64,000 nucleotides of DNA from an uncultured Verrucomicrobiota bacterium (GTDB lineage: Bacteria > Verrucomicrobiota > Verrucomicrobiae > Verrucomicrobiales > DEV007), in NCBI GenBank assembly GCA_902591645.1, contig CACJBM010000005.1, forward strand, positions 1 to 64,000, in the 5' to 3' direction. Shown in pieces: positions 36,245 to 44,896 of the stretch (position 1 is the first letter of the stretch; each line of letters opens with the position of its first letter). The notes under the pieces are model-generated. The model was not told where the DNA came from. It did not search any database and saw nothing but the letters and a program-made list of their open reading frames with translations. Both the position numbers and the translations under genes were made by a program.

Positions 36245-37696
36245 TTGCGATATATTACAACCATAGGTCTGGAAGTTCACGTTCAGCTGAAGACACAAAG
36301 CAAGATGTTTTGTTCATGTCCTGTAGGTTTTGGCCATGAGCCAAATAAGAACACTTGCCCGACTTGTCTTGGTTTGCCTGGAGCCTTGCCAGTACTTAAT
36401 AGAGGAGCGATAGAGAGAACTGTTTTAGCTGGAATTATGCTAGGGTGCGAGACTCCTCCTGTGAGTAAGTGGGACAGAAAGAATTACTTCTATCCTGATA
36501 TGCCAAAGAATTATCAAATTAGCCAGTTTGATTTGCCTCTTTGCTTGGGTGGGGGGGTTCCTCTTTATGACCATTGTTATCCAAAAGATGCACAGAAGGA
36601 CATTACAGAGTCAGGTAAAGTGATCGGACTTACTCGAATTCATCTTGAGGAAGACGTTGCAAAGAGTACGCATTCATCTCATGGAACTTCTATCGATTTT
36701 AATCGTGCAGGAACACCACTCATGGAAATCGTTAGTGAGCCAGAAATTACTTCGGCCGAGGAAGCTTTTGCATACTTAAATTCACTCAGGCAGATATTAA
36801 TTTATGGAGATCTTTCAGATGCTGACATGGAAAAAGGGCAAATGCGTTGTGACGTTAATGTTTCTATAAGGCCTGATTCACAGGAAGAGCTTGGCGTTAA
36901 GATAGAGCTTAAAAACATGAATTCTGTAAGTGCGGTTCGGCGTGCTCTACATTACGAGATCAGTCGTCAGATTCGCGTACTTAAAGAAGGGGGAGAACTC
37001 GTGCAGTCAACGCGCAGGTGGGATGATGATATAGGTGAGACTCAACAGATGAGAACTAAGGAGGACGCTCATGATTATAGATACTTTCCGGACCCTGATC
37101 TTTTACCCGTAAAGACTGAAGATGTTATTAAAAAAATGAGGCTTCAGGTCCCTGAGCTTCCTCATCAAAAAGCAGAGCGATTTGTAAAGGATTTTTCTGT
37201 CAGTGAATATGATGCTAGCGTCCTCTCAAGTGACCGAGATTTAGCATTATATTTTGAAGAAACAGCAAATGAATCAGAAGCGAAGAAGAAAGTAGCAAAC
37301 TGGGTCATTAATAATGTGTTGGCAGTATTGAATGAGCGTGATCTTAAAGTTGCTCAATGTCCTGTCAGTCCTCCCAAACTAGCCTCAATTATTACAATGG
37401 TTGAATCCGGGAAAGTTTCTAATAATCAGGCAAAGGAAATCTTTGCAGTCCTATTTGATAATCCCGATAAGGATCCTGACGATATCATTAAGGAACTTGG
37501 GTTCGAGCCGGCTGATTCTGACCTCATTGAATCTATCGTAGATGAAGTCGTTACCAATAATCCCGAAAAGGTGACAGAGATCCAAGGAGGTAACGAGAAG
37601 GTAATTAACTGGTTAACGGGCCAAGTCATGAAAGCAAGTAAAGGGAAAGCGAATCCAAAAATTATAGGTGATTTATTGCGAAAAAAGATTCTATAA
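36245..37696 (+). CDS. gatB: Aspartyl/glutamyl-tRNA amidotransferase subunit B
   Basis: Kinase and transamidase subunit of GatCAB, which converts mischarged Glu-tRNA-Gln or Asp-tRNA-Asn. The 483-residue protein starts at TTG 36245 with RYITTIGLEVHVQLKT, the family N-terminus, so the rare start is well supported. Motifs include MFCSCP and NTCPTCLGLPGALPVLN (zinc cysteines), RKNYFYPDMPKNYQISQ, HLEEDVAKSTH, DFNRAGTPLMEIVSEPE, EKGQMRCDVNVS and the C-terminal YqeY-like tail NPKIIGDLLRKKIL. Neither gatA nor gatC is in the window. Confidence 0.97.
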   Translation: MRYITTIGLEVHVQLKTQSKMFCSCPVGFGHEPNKNTCPTCLGLPGALPVLNRGAIERTVLAGIMLGCETPPVSKWDRKNYFYPDMPKNYQISQFDLPLCLGGGVPLYDHCYPKDAQKDITESGKVIGLTRIHLEEDVAKSTHSSHGTSIDFNRAGTPLMEIVSEPEITSAEEAFAYLNSLRQILIYGDLSDADMEKGQMRCDVNVSIRPDSQEELGVKIELKNMNSVSAVRRALHYEISRQIRVLKEGGELVQSTRRWDDDIGETQQMRTKEDAHDYRYFPDPDLLPVKTEDVIKKMRLQVPELPHQKAERFVKDFSVSEYDASVLSSDRDLALYFEETANESEAKKKVANWVINNVLAVLNERDLKVAQCPVSPPKLASIITMVESGKVSNNQAKEIFAVLFDNPDKDPDDIIKELGFEPADSDLIESIVDEVVTNNPEKVTEIQGGNEKVINWLTGQVMKASKGKANPKIIGDLLRKKIL

Positions 37697-37878
37697 ACTG
37701 AGTCAGATATTTAGTTTATTTCGTTATTTTCTATAGATGCTTTTTTTGGAATCATTTCTTTAATGCACTAGAGCACATGCGGAATTGACTTCTTTGTCTC
37801 TCAACCACAAAATAAGCCTTTATTTTTATGTGATTTTCCTGATGTTAGGGAAATAAACTGCAAAACCTAAGAATTTTT

Positions 37879-38910
37879 ATGCTGCTACAAAAACTCATCG
37901 CTATTATTACAATTACGGCTGTTTCAACGGTTGGTTTCATGATTCAGGTCGCTTCTGCTGAGGATGAAAAAAGAAAAGTTAATCCTGAGACCGATAAGGC
38001 ATATGAGCATGTAATTGCACCGATCCTTGCATCAAGATGCACAGGATGTCATGGAGCCATTAAAGCAAAAGGGAAGTTTCGGTTACATACAAAAGAGGAG
38101 ATACAGAAGAGCGAAACTGTCGTAGGAGGTAAAGTTGGAGAGAGTTCCCTCATTGAACGCATTATGCTTCCTGACGATGACGAGGATGTGATGCCTCCTG
38201 AAGGCAAGGATCGTCTTAGTGCGGAACAGAAAAAAATTATTAACTGGTGGATAGCAGAAGGAGCCAGTTTTGATAAGAAAATCTCAGAACTTAATGTTCC
38301 TGGCGATGTTGGAACAATTATAGCAGGCCTTGTTTATTCAAAACCCAAGGAGGTGGTCATTACCAAAGCATTTAATCTTCCAGATCTTGCCCAACCTGCT
38401 GATGCTGGTGCAGTCGGAGCGATAGGGAAGGCTGGGGTGCTTATTATGCAGCTAGCTCAGGACACCAAATATTTATCTGCGAATGCAATTAATGTTGCTA
38501 AAAGTTTTAATGACGCGCAGGTCAAACTTTTGATTCCAGTCAAAACCCATCTCACATGGTTGGACGTTTCTCGTAGCGGCATCACTGATCAATCCGCATC
38601 TGACGTTGGCCAATTATCAATGCTAACAAAGTTACATCTTGAGAATACGAGCATAACCGATCAGATGCTCCAACATGTAGGAAAACTTTCGAATCTTGAG
38701 TATCTTAATGTTTATGGGACCAAAGTAACAGATGCAGGACTGGAACATCTTAAAGGCTTAAAGAAACTCAAAAAATTATATGTCTGGCAGACGGGTGTTA
38801 CTGAGGCTGGAGCCAATAAATTGAAAGAAGCTATACCGGGTCTAGACGTTAATATGGGTTGGAAAGAACCCAAAAAAGAGGACAAACCTGAAGAACCCAA
38901 AAAAGAATAA
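37879..38910 (+). CDS. Exported cytochrome c-leucine-rich-repeat protein
   Basis: A 343-residue exported protein; signal peptide about 1-27. Residues 40-140 form a planctomycete-type cytochrome c domain with heme motif CTGCHG near 54 and a DVMPPEGKDRLS Met-ligand region, followed by EQKKIINWWIAEGASFD. Residues about 210-325 carry at least four leucine-rich repeats (LTWLDVSRSGITD, LTKLHLENTSITD, LEYLNVYGTKVTDAG, LKKLYVWQTGVTEAG). The tail is Lys/Glu/Pro-rich (KKEDKPEEPKKE). Such fusions are typical of Planctomycetes and Verrucomicrobiota; no function is established. It ends 3 bp before the convergent metallopeptidase gene. Confidence 0.85.
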   Translation: MLLQKLIAIITITAVSTVGFMIQVASAEDEKRKVNPETDKAYEHVIAPILASRCTGCHGAIKAKGKFRLHTKEEIQKSETVVGGKVGESSLIERIMLPDDDEDVMPPEGKDRLSAEQKKIINWWIAEGASFDKKISELNVPGDVGTIIAGLVYSKPKEVVITKAFNLPDLAQPADAGAVGAIGKAGVLIMQLAQDTKYLSANAINVAKSFNDAQVKLLIPVKTHLTWLDVSRSGITDQSASDVGQLSMLTKLHLENTSITDQMLQHVGKLSNLEYLNVYGTKVTDAGLEHLKGLKKLKKLYVWQTGVTEAGANKLKEAIPGLDVNMGWKEPKKEDKPEEPKKE

Positions 38911-38913
38911 ATT

Positions 38914-39942
38914 TCATTTATTAATTTGTTCAGTTGGTTCAATTTTTCCAGAAAAACGGAGATTCAGACCTTTCTTTTTCCAATATTCACAGATTTGTGT
39001 TTCGATTTTGTTGAACCCTTTATCTTTCCAAAGCGTTCCTTGATCAGCTGGAATAAAACGAACTGATTTTGTTTTATGTGCATGAATATTTTTGGCTGAA
39101 TTATCAAGAAACGTTTTTAGTCCTCCGAGCTTACGAGAAGCTAGTTCCATTTGATAGTGAGTTAAAAACAATGCTCCTGCATATTTAGCATAAGCGTTCT
39201 TTTCATTGATTCTGGTGTCCTTTGCCCAAGTGTGGGCAGACATCATTGTTAGGTTCTGGATGGATGGGATTACGTTTATCGATTGATCTTCTCGTAACCA
39301 GGTTACATTTAAATGTTCGATGATCTGCTTTGAACAATTAATGAACCTGTATCTTCCTGGTGCATATTGTAGCGCTGAAAAATATTCTGCTATTCCTTCA
39401 GTGAGCCACGTTGGTAATGCATGAAATTGATCACCCATGGCTTGATGAATGAGTTCGTGTACGAGTAACTGGTAACGTTGGCGTGGTTGTAAGTTTGAAC
39501 CTTTATTTCTTGTTATTACTAGATGCTCAAAACTGACTTTTACTTCTTGGCTGTTTCCATCGAAGTATCCTATCGTTCCTTTAGGCGCTCCCGATTTGAT
39601 GTATTCTGATTTATTTTCAAAAATACGGACCACATGTTTTTTTTTGTTTCCAGACTGTCTTTCGTAAATTAGTTGGAGTGGAAATAAAACCAAAGCACGT
39701 TGGACTGATTCCGCCAAAGTCGCGATTTCAGTGACTTCATTTTGTCTAATCCTTTGGGCCGCAATTATGAGGTATGAATTAGTTTCGTATTTGTATCCAT
39801 TTAAGATTTTAACCTCAGTCCATTTGGCTTTAGGGGCGTCAAATTTTTGGGGCCAGGGCTTTGAATGGCTCAAAGATTGTAATGCAAGTAATGCTATGAT
39901 CATTGCTCCCATTTTTATATTACGAATACAAAGTTCTTTCAC
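38914..39942 (-). CDS. Exported gluzincin-type metallopeptidase (DUF1570-like)
   Basis: A 342-residue exported protein with a zinc-peptidase motif HELIH (H162, E163, H166) and a downstream WLTEGIAEYF, giving the third ligand Glu of a gluzincin. This pattern matches peptidase MA-like/DUF1570 proteins common in this phylum. The start is GTG 39942; an in-frame ATG ten codons later would also keep the signal-like hydrophobic segment (MGAMIIALLALQSLSHS). The convergent neighbour is the cytochrome c-LRR protein. Substrate unknown. Confidence 0.75.
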   Translation of the reverse strand: MKELCIRNIKMGAMIIALLALQSLSHSKPWPQKFDAPKAKWTEVKILNGYKYETNSYLIIAAQRIRQNEVTEIATLAESVQRALVLFPLQLIYERQSGNKKKHVVRIFENKSEYIKSGAPKGTIGYFDGNSQEVKVSFEHLVITRNKGSNLQPRQRYQLLVHELIHQAMGDQFHALPTWLTEGIAEYFSALQYAPGRYRFINCSKQIIEHLNVTWLREDQSINVIPSIQNLTMMSAHTWAKDTRINEKNAYAKYAGALFLTHYQMELASRKLGGLKTFLDNSAKNIHAHKTKSVRFIPADQGTLWKDKGFNKIETQICEYWKKKGLNLRFSGKIEPTEQINK

Positions 39943-40081
39943 ATTATTATTTATATAAAACCGTCAGATTGAGTCTCTTATATGATGGCTAGTTTTGGCT
40001 CATTGCGAATTGAATTATTATTTGGGTTTCCTTCTCGCGTTGTTTGGTAAAAATGCTAAAGTTAAGTTTTGTTAAATATTT

Positions 40082-40984
40082 ATGAGAAACCCATTCACTC
40101 AATTAGGATTCATCACTATTATTCTCGTTCTGTTGTTAGGATGTTCATCTACTGGTGGAAAATATGAAAATAGTGGCAATACGGCCTATTTAGATGGGGA
40201 AGGCAAGAGGCGTGGTTTATTTGGTGGGCGTAAGAGAAATAAATCAGCTCCTCTTCAAAATCCAAATATTAATATCCGAGTGGATCCTAGCTTAGCCCGT
40301 TCATTGACTTACTCGCGTGTAAAAACTAACGGACCATTCATTGCTATGACTTTCGATGATGGCCCTCATCCAGTCCATACGCCTCGGTTATTGGACATTC
40401 TCAAAAGAAGGAATATAAGGGCTACCTTTTTTGTTGTGGGGACAAATGCTCGACGATATCCGCAGTTAATTAGAAGAATAATTGCTGAGGGGCATGAGAT
40501 TGGAAATCATACTGTAAACCATAAGTATTTGAGTAGGATCAGTGTTGAACAGGCAAGGGCGGAAGTGCTTGGCTGCGAGAAGGCAATAGTGGCGGCTTGT
40601 GGAGTTAAACCCCGAATACTCCGACCTCCTGGAGGGCATATCAACGATCGAGTTAAGGTCTGGTTGAAGAAAGAATTTGGATATAGCACAATCATGTGGG
40701 CCGTTGATCCAGAGGACTGGAAGCGTCCAGGATCTGATGTGGTGGCTAATCGTATTATATCAGAAACCGATCCGGGTGAAATTGTGCTGGCTCATGATAT
40801 TCATGGTCCGACAATCGCAGCTATGCCAAGGGCACTAGATGGGCTGTTAGCCAATGGGTATCGATTTGTGACTGTTAGCCAGCTCATTGCTATAGAGCGG
40901 CGAAGCATTGCCTCACGCCCTAGCTATGGTGATAATTTACTTAGCAGTTCAATTCATTTGAATGGTCAAAAGCAAGTCCGATAA
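40082..40984 (+). CDS. Lipoprotein polysaccharide deacetylase (NodB homology domain)
   Basis: A 300-residue lipoprotein; lipobox LLGC gives a predicted lipidated cysteine near residue 21. The NodB domain covers about 85-285 and has all five motifs: TFDDGP (D92, D93), HEIGNHTVNH with the zinc histidines, RPPGG, the VDPEDWKRP motif and LAHDIH. It probably de-N-acetylates peptidoglycan or a surface polysaccharide at the outer or inner membrane surface. A basic linker (RKRNKSAPLQ) joins the anchor and the domain. The next gene, a dynamin-like GTPase, starts 55 bp downstream. Confidence 0.9.
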   Translation: MRNPFTQLGFITIILVLLLGCSSTGGKYENSGNTAYLDGEGKRRGLFGGRKRNKSAPLQNPNINIRVDPSLARSLTYSRVKTNGPFIAMTFDDGPHPVHTPRLLDILKRRNIRATFFVVGTNARRYPQLIRRIIAEGHEIGNHTVNHKYLSRISVEQARAEVLGCEKAIVAACGVKPRILRPPGGHINDRVKVWLKKEFGYSTIMWAVDPEDWKRPGSDVVANRIISETDPGEIVLAHDIHGPTIAAMPRALDGLLANGYRFVTVSQLIAIERRSIASRPSYGDNLLSSSIHLNGQKQVR

Positions 40985-41039
40985 GAAGAGTACCTTCAAG
41001 TACATTTACACTGATAGAAAGTCCTGCTAAGCTTACAGC

Positions 41040-42707
41040 ATGCAAGCTGATGATTTCTTTTCTGCTCGTGAAGGCTTGCGGAAAATCTTAACCACTTTCA
41101 GGGAAGCTGGGCATGATCTTGGCATGCCTGAATCGGAACTGGCAGGTCTGAGCTCTGCTGCCGCGGCACTTGACAGCTCGCTAATAGTAATGGTGCTCGG
41201 TGCCAAAGGTTGCGGTAAGACTAGTTTAATTGAAACGATATTAGGAGAAAAATTATCAACTTCCAAAGATCAATCATCTGCGCCAATCATATTTTGGCGG
41301 CATGGGACCTGTTCAGCTGACCAGATTGAGAACGGCTTCACGGAGTCTTATCGTCCATGCTCAGGATTAAAGAAATTTGAGTTCATTGAGGCTCTCGATA
41401 CCTGCAACGTTTCTGATCCAGATTTGCTAAGGAAAACGTATTTGATAGCTGATGTGGTTTTGATGGTTTTTACGGCAACGGATCCTTGGGACACTGAATC
41501 CTTTGACTTTGTTAGTGATTTAGAAATTGGAGTTAAGCGTCCGGTAACAACAGTCATTACTAATATTGATCAACGTACCGATGAGGAATTAAATGCTATC
41601 ACTGAATTTGTGAGGAATTCAGGAAATAAAAGGCTGAATGATGAAATTCCAATCCATCAAATTTCTTCATCTGGTTCATTTTCAAATCGATTAAATAATA
41701 ATAATCAATTGCTTCTCGAATGGATAATTACATCTCTGGAAAAGAGACAGTTTTTCGTGGATAGGCGGGTCCGGGCCGAATTGACGCTCACGAATGCTAC
41801 AAATCAGATGGCTCAAGTTTTGGAGAGTGCTGCCGAGACAACTAAGACCGAAGAGGAATGCTTATTGTCATTTGATAAATTAATATCTCTTTCTCAAGAA
41901 GAAATGATTTATGATTTTGCTGAGGCCCTTAAAAAGGATCTTGATGTCTTAAAAAATGAATTAATAGATCTCCGGAAGACTTTGATTAAGTCGAACAGTT
42001 TAATTAGTATTTTATTTTTTATTGGTAGTAAAAATTTCTTTTTACAGAAGCATCGGATTGTAGAAAATTTGAATAAAAGCATAACGAATCATGAGGTTCT
42101 AATTGTGCAGAAAATAGAAAAATATACTAAGGATCTTGATCAATATTTTAACGAAGGGTTTAGTGACCTGATGAATGATACTGAGTCCTTTTCTTTTGGT
42201 GATTCACAGAGCGTTTCATTTGAGTCTTGGTGCCACGAGACCTCCAATTCCGCGAGAGACATACTTGAAAAAGAGATCATGGAAAGTGATAAATTTAAAC
42301 TGATAACTTTCAAATTTCGAAGTTCGTCCCTATTTGCTTTTTGCACATTGTTGACAGCTTCTATTTCTTTGTGGTTTATGTATTCAAAAATGGAAAATCC
42401 CTTTTATGGGATTTCATTGGTCTTTTTATTAATGGTTGGAATTTTCTTAATGTTGTCGATTCAGATGAGACGTAAGGTCATTTCATTATATGAAGAGGAA
42501 TCCGCTGCCATTCGAGAGCGGATAAGGCAGCAACTCACGGAACTGTACAGTTCACCGATTGAACATTTCTATAAATCCTATAAGGATGCGAATTTAATGT
42601 TAAGAAATAAGTATAAAGAACGCTCTTCCCGACGTAAAATTTCTAGCGTTAGTGTATCAAATGCTTTGAAAACAGCCAAAAATATCTTGGCAAAGCCTCT
42701 TTTTTAA
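41040..42707 (+). CDS. Dynamin-like GTPase, membrane-anchored
   Basis: A 555-residue protein with an N-terminal dynamin-type GTPase domain: P-loop GAKGCGKTS at 54-62, the switch region around SSAPIIFW, a DTCNVSDPD segment in the G3 position and TNIDQRTDEE as a G4-like motif (TKxD changed to NIDQ). The middle is helical (about 230-420), and two membrane segments form a hairpin near the C-terminus (about 427-445 and 452-474), as in bacterial dynamin-like proteins that bind or remodel membranes. No partner dynamin gene is adjacent. Next is cdsA, 27 bp downstream; a link to membrane lipid supply is possible but unproven. Confidence 0.7.
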   Translation: MQADDFFSAREGLRKILTTFREAGHDLGMPESELAGLSSAAAALDSSLIVMVLGAKGCGKTSLIETILGEKLSTSKDQSSAPIIFWRHGTCSADQIENGFTESYRPCSGLKKFEFIEALDTCNVSDPDLLRKTYLIADVVLMVFTATDPWDTESFDFVSDLEIGVKRPVTTVITNIDQRTDEELNAITEFVRNSGNKRLNDEIPIHQISSSGSFSNRLNNNNQLLLEWIITSLEKRQFFVDRRVRAELTLTNATNQMAQVLESAAETTKTEEECLLSFDKLISLSQEEMIYDFAEALKKDLDVLKNELIDLRKTLIKSNSLISILFFIGSKNFFLQKHRIVENLNKSITNHEVLIVQKIEKYTKDLDQYFNEGFSDLMNDTESFSFGDSQSVSFESWCHETSNSARDILEKEIMESDKFKLITFKFRSSSLFAFCTLLTASISLWFMYSKMENPFYGISLVFLLMVGIFLMLSIQMRRKVISLYEEESAAIRERIRQQLTELYSSPIEHFYKSYKDANLMLRNKYKERSSRRKISSVSVSNALKTAKNILAKPLF

Positions 42708-42734
42708 TGACTGATAGCTGCACCAAATAACCAA

Positions 42735-43643
42735 ATGCCTGATCATTCCCATATTGGCACTAAGAATAATCGCTCCAATGTCTTTCGGTCCCGTTCTATA
42801 AGTACAATTTTTTTATGGGCTCTAATTGCTTCTGCTGTTTATTTCGATAGGCCAATAATCTTTTCTTCCATTATTATACTCATAGGATCCTTGGGAGTTT
42901 ATGAGTTTTTTAGTTTGTTAGGGCTCAGAGCTACTCCCGCATTTCAAAGTATTAGGATTTCTACTCTGATCCTCAGTTTTCTGTATCTGTCTTTGATGGC
43001 CTATTTTTTGACTGCAGGGTGTGATATAGGCATCATATATATTGATTCTGCCTCTATTGCTTTGGTAGTGATTGTTTTGACGGTCCTTCTTTTATTCTAT
43101 CCCATTGATGGAACTAATACTAAGGACTTATTTTTTAGTTCCTTATTTGGATTTATCTATGTCCCGTTATTGATTTCGTTTTTGCTACGAATTCTTTATT
43201 TGAATTATGATTCTTCTGAGGGGCAGGGGGGTGAGTATTATATAATATATTTATTAGTCGTAACAAAATTTTCTGATATGGGTGCTTACCTAATTGGGAC
43301 ACTCATTGGAAAACATAAGATGATTCCACATATTAGTCCGGGTAAGACTTGGGAAGGGTTTATTTTTGGATGCTTAACATTTGCTGTTGGAGGTGGATGT
43401 TTAATGTTTTATTTCTTCAAAGATGAAATGCCATTGCTTGGATGGCAATCAGTTGTAATTTTAAGCTTTGTTCTTGCATTTATTGCTGCTCTCGGTGATT
43501 TGGCCGAGTCAGTTCTTAAACGCAGTCTTGCGGTTAAAGACTCTGGTAATATATTGCCCGGCATCGGTGGTGTTCTGGACCTAGTGGACAGCGTTCTTTT
43601 TACTGCGCCAGTGTTGTTTATTTATTTAACTTACTTATCTTAA
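42735..43643 (+). CDS. cdsA: Phosphatidate cytidylyltransferase
   Basis: Makes CDP-diacylglycerol from phosphatidate and CTP, the entry to phospholipid synthesis, in the inner membrane. The 302-residue protein has seven or eight membrane segments and the C-terminal signature region VLKRSLAVKDSGNILPGIGG. The Prosite pattern expects H-G-G and D-R; here these are I277-G-G and D-L283, so the signature is not canonical though KD, GG and DxxD are kept. Gene order cdsA-dxr-rseP-ispG is a common conserved cluster and supports the assignment. uppS, usually upstream, is not here. Confidence 0.88.
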   Translation: MPDHSHIGTKNNRSNVFRSRSISTIFLWALIASAVYFDRPIIFSSIIILIGSLGVYEFFSLLGLRATPAFQSIRISTLILSFLYLSLMAYFLTAGCDIGIIYIDSASIALVVIVLTVLLLFYPIDGTNTKDLFFSSLFGFIYVPLLISFLLRILYLNYDSSEGQGGEYYIIYLLVVTKFSDMGAYLIGTLIGKHKMIPHISPGKTWEGFIFGCLTFAVGGGCLMFYFFKDEMPLLGWQSVVILSFVLAFIAALGDLAESVLKRSLAVKDSGNILPGIGGVLDLVDSVLFTAPVLFIYLTYLS

Positions 43644-43646
43644 ATC

Positions 43647-44795
43647 ATGGCCAACAGTACAAAGAAAGTGGTCATTTTGGGGTCAACCGGATCGATCGGA
43701 GTTAGCGCGCTAAAAGTAGCCAATGATTTATCTGAAAGGATTGAAATTGTGGGGCTCGGTGCTCATCAATCAGCGGACAAGCTGCTTTCTCAGCTGAATC
43801 AGACTGGTGCACGTGCGGCTTGCCTCAGTGATCAGGATGCGGCTGAAAGTATTAGTGCTGATATTCCTTCTGGAGTCGATATGTTTTCGGGTGAAGAGGG
43901 ATTAGTTGAGCTTGCTACTCTTGAAGAGGCAGACATTGTGTTGATTGCCATTGTAGGCGTTGCGGGTCTCAAGCCTGCATTGGCTGCCCTAGAAGCAGGC
44001 AAGGATCTGGCCGTTGCGAGTAAAGAGATACTTGTTATGGCTGGGCAAGAAGTCATGGAGACAGCTGCACGGACAGGGTCAAAAGTTTTGCCTGTTGATA
44101 GTGAACATAATGCAATTTTCCAATGCCTTGAGGGTAAAGAATCTGACACTGTGTCGCGGTTAATATTGACAGCTTCAGGTGGGCCTTTCAGAAAATACGG
44201 AAAGAAGGATTTAGAAAATGTCAGTGTTGAAAAGGCTCTGGATCATCCTACTTGGGACATGGGACCAAAGATCACTATCGATTCAGCGACTCTCTTTAAT
44301 AAGGGTCTTGAAATGATTGAAGCACGATGGCTCTTTGATATTGAGATGGATCGAGTTGATGTTATCGTTCATCCGCAGAGCATTGTCCATTCGATGGTTG
44401 AATTTATTGATGGATCGATTTTAGCTCAGCTCAGCGTTACAGATATGTGCTTCCCTATTCAATACGCTCTTACATGGCCGGATCGAGTTCCGAACAGTTT
44501 GCCTCCTGTTGACTTTGCTGATCTTGGAAAATTAGATTTTGAAAGACCTAGGACTGAGGATTTTCCTGCACTGAACCTTGCCCGTGCAGCTGGTAATGCT
44601 GGAGGAACTTTGCCAGCAGTGATGAATGCGGCTAACGAGGTTGCAGTCGCACAATTTTTGAAAGGCCAATTAAGCTTTCCCGGTATATGGGAACATGTTG
44701 AATCAGTAATGACAAATCATAAGGTTATTGAGGGCCCAGGCATTGATGAATTAATAGAAGCCGATCAATGGGCTCGAAGCTATCCTATTGTATGA
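43647..44795 (+). CDS. dxr: 1-deoxy-D-xylulose-5-phosphate reductoisomerase
   Basis: NADPH- and metal-dependent enzyme that converts DXP to MEP, the committed step of the non-mevalonate isoprenoid pathway. The 382-residue protein has the nucleotide motif ILGSTGSIGVSAL, the substrate region ASKEILVMAG, VLPVDSEHNAIFQCL with metal ligands, LTASGGPF, HPTWDMGPKITIDSATLFNKGLE and VHPQSIVHSMVEF. Length is slightly short of E. coli (398) but all domains are present. It begins 3 bp after cdsA. ispG of the same pathway is two genes downstream. Confidence 0.97.
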   Translation: MANSTKKVVILGSTGSIGVSALKVANDLSERIEIVGLGAHQSADKLLSQLNQTGARAACLSDQDAAESISADIPSGVDMFSGEEGLVELATLEEADIVLIAIVGVAGLKPALAALEAGKDLAVASKEILVMAGQEVMETAARTGSKVLPVDSEHNAIFQCLEGKESDTVSRLILTASGGPFRKYGKKDLENVSVEKALDHPTWDMGPKITIDSATLFNKGLEMIEARWLFDIEMDRVDVIVHPQSIVHSMVEFIDGSILAQLSVTDMCFPIQYALTWPDRVPNSLPPVDFADLGKLDFERPRTEDFPALNLARAAGNAGGTLPAVMNAANEVAVAQFLKGQLSFPGIWEHVESVMTNHKVIEGPGIDELIEADQWARSYPIV

Positions 44796-44896
44796 TCCAT
44801 TTCCGTTCAATTTCGACACAGTTTTTGCGATCATGGATCTGAGGTGATATAGTGGCTGATCTCAATAAATAAAACCTCATAAATACATAAAAAATA

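Noticed and set aside
44792..44840. GATCCAT/ATGGATC inverted repeat after dxr
   Set aside because: Loop too long and no T tract; probably chance.
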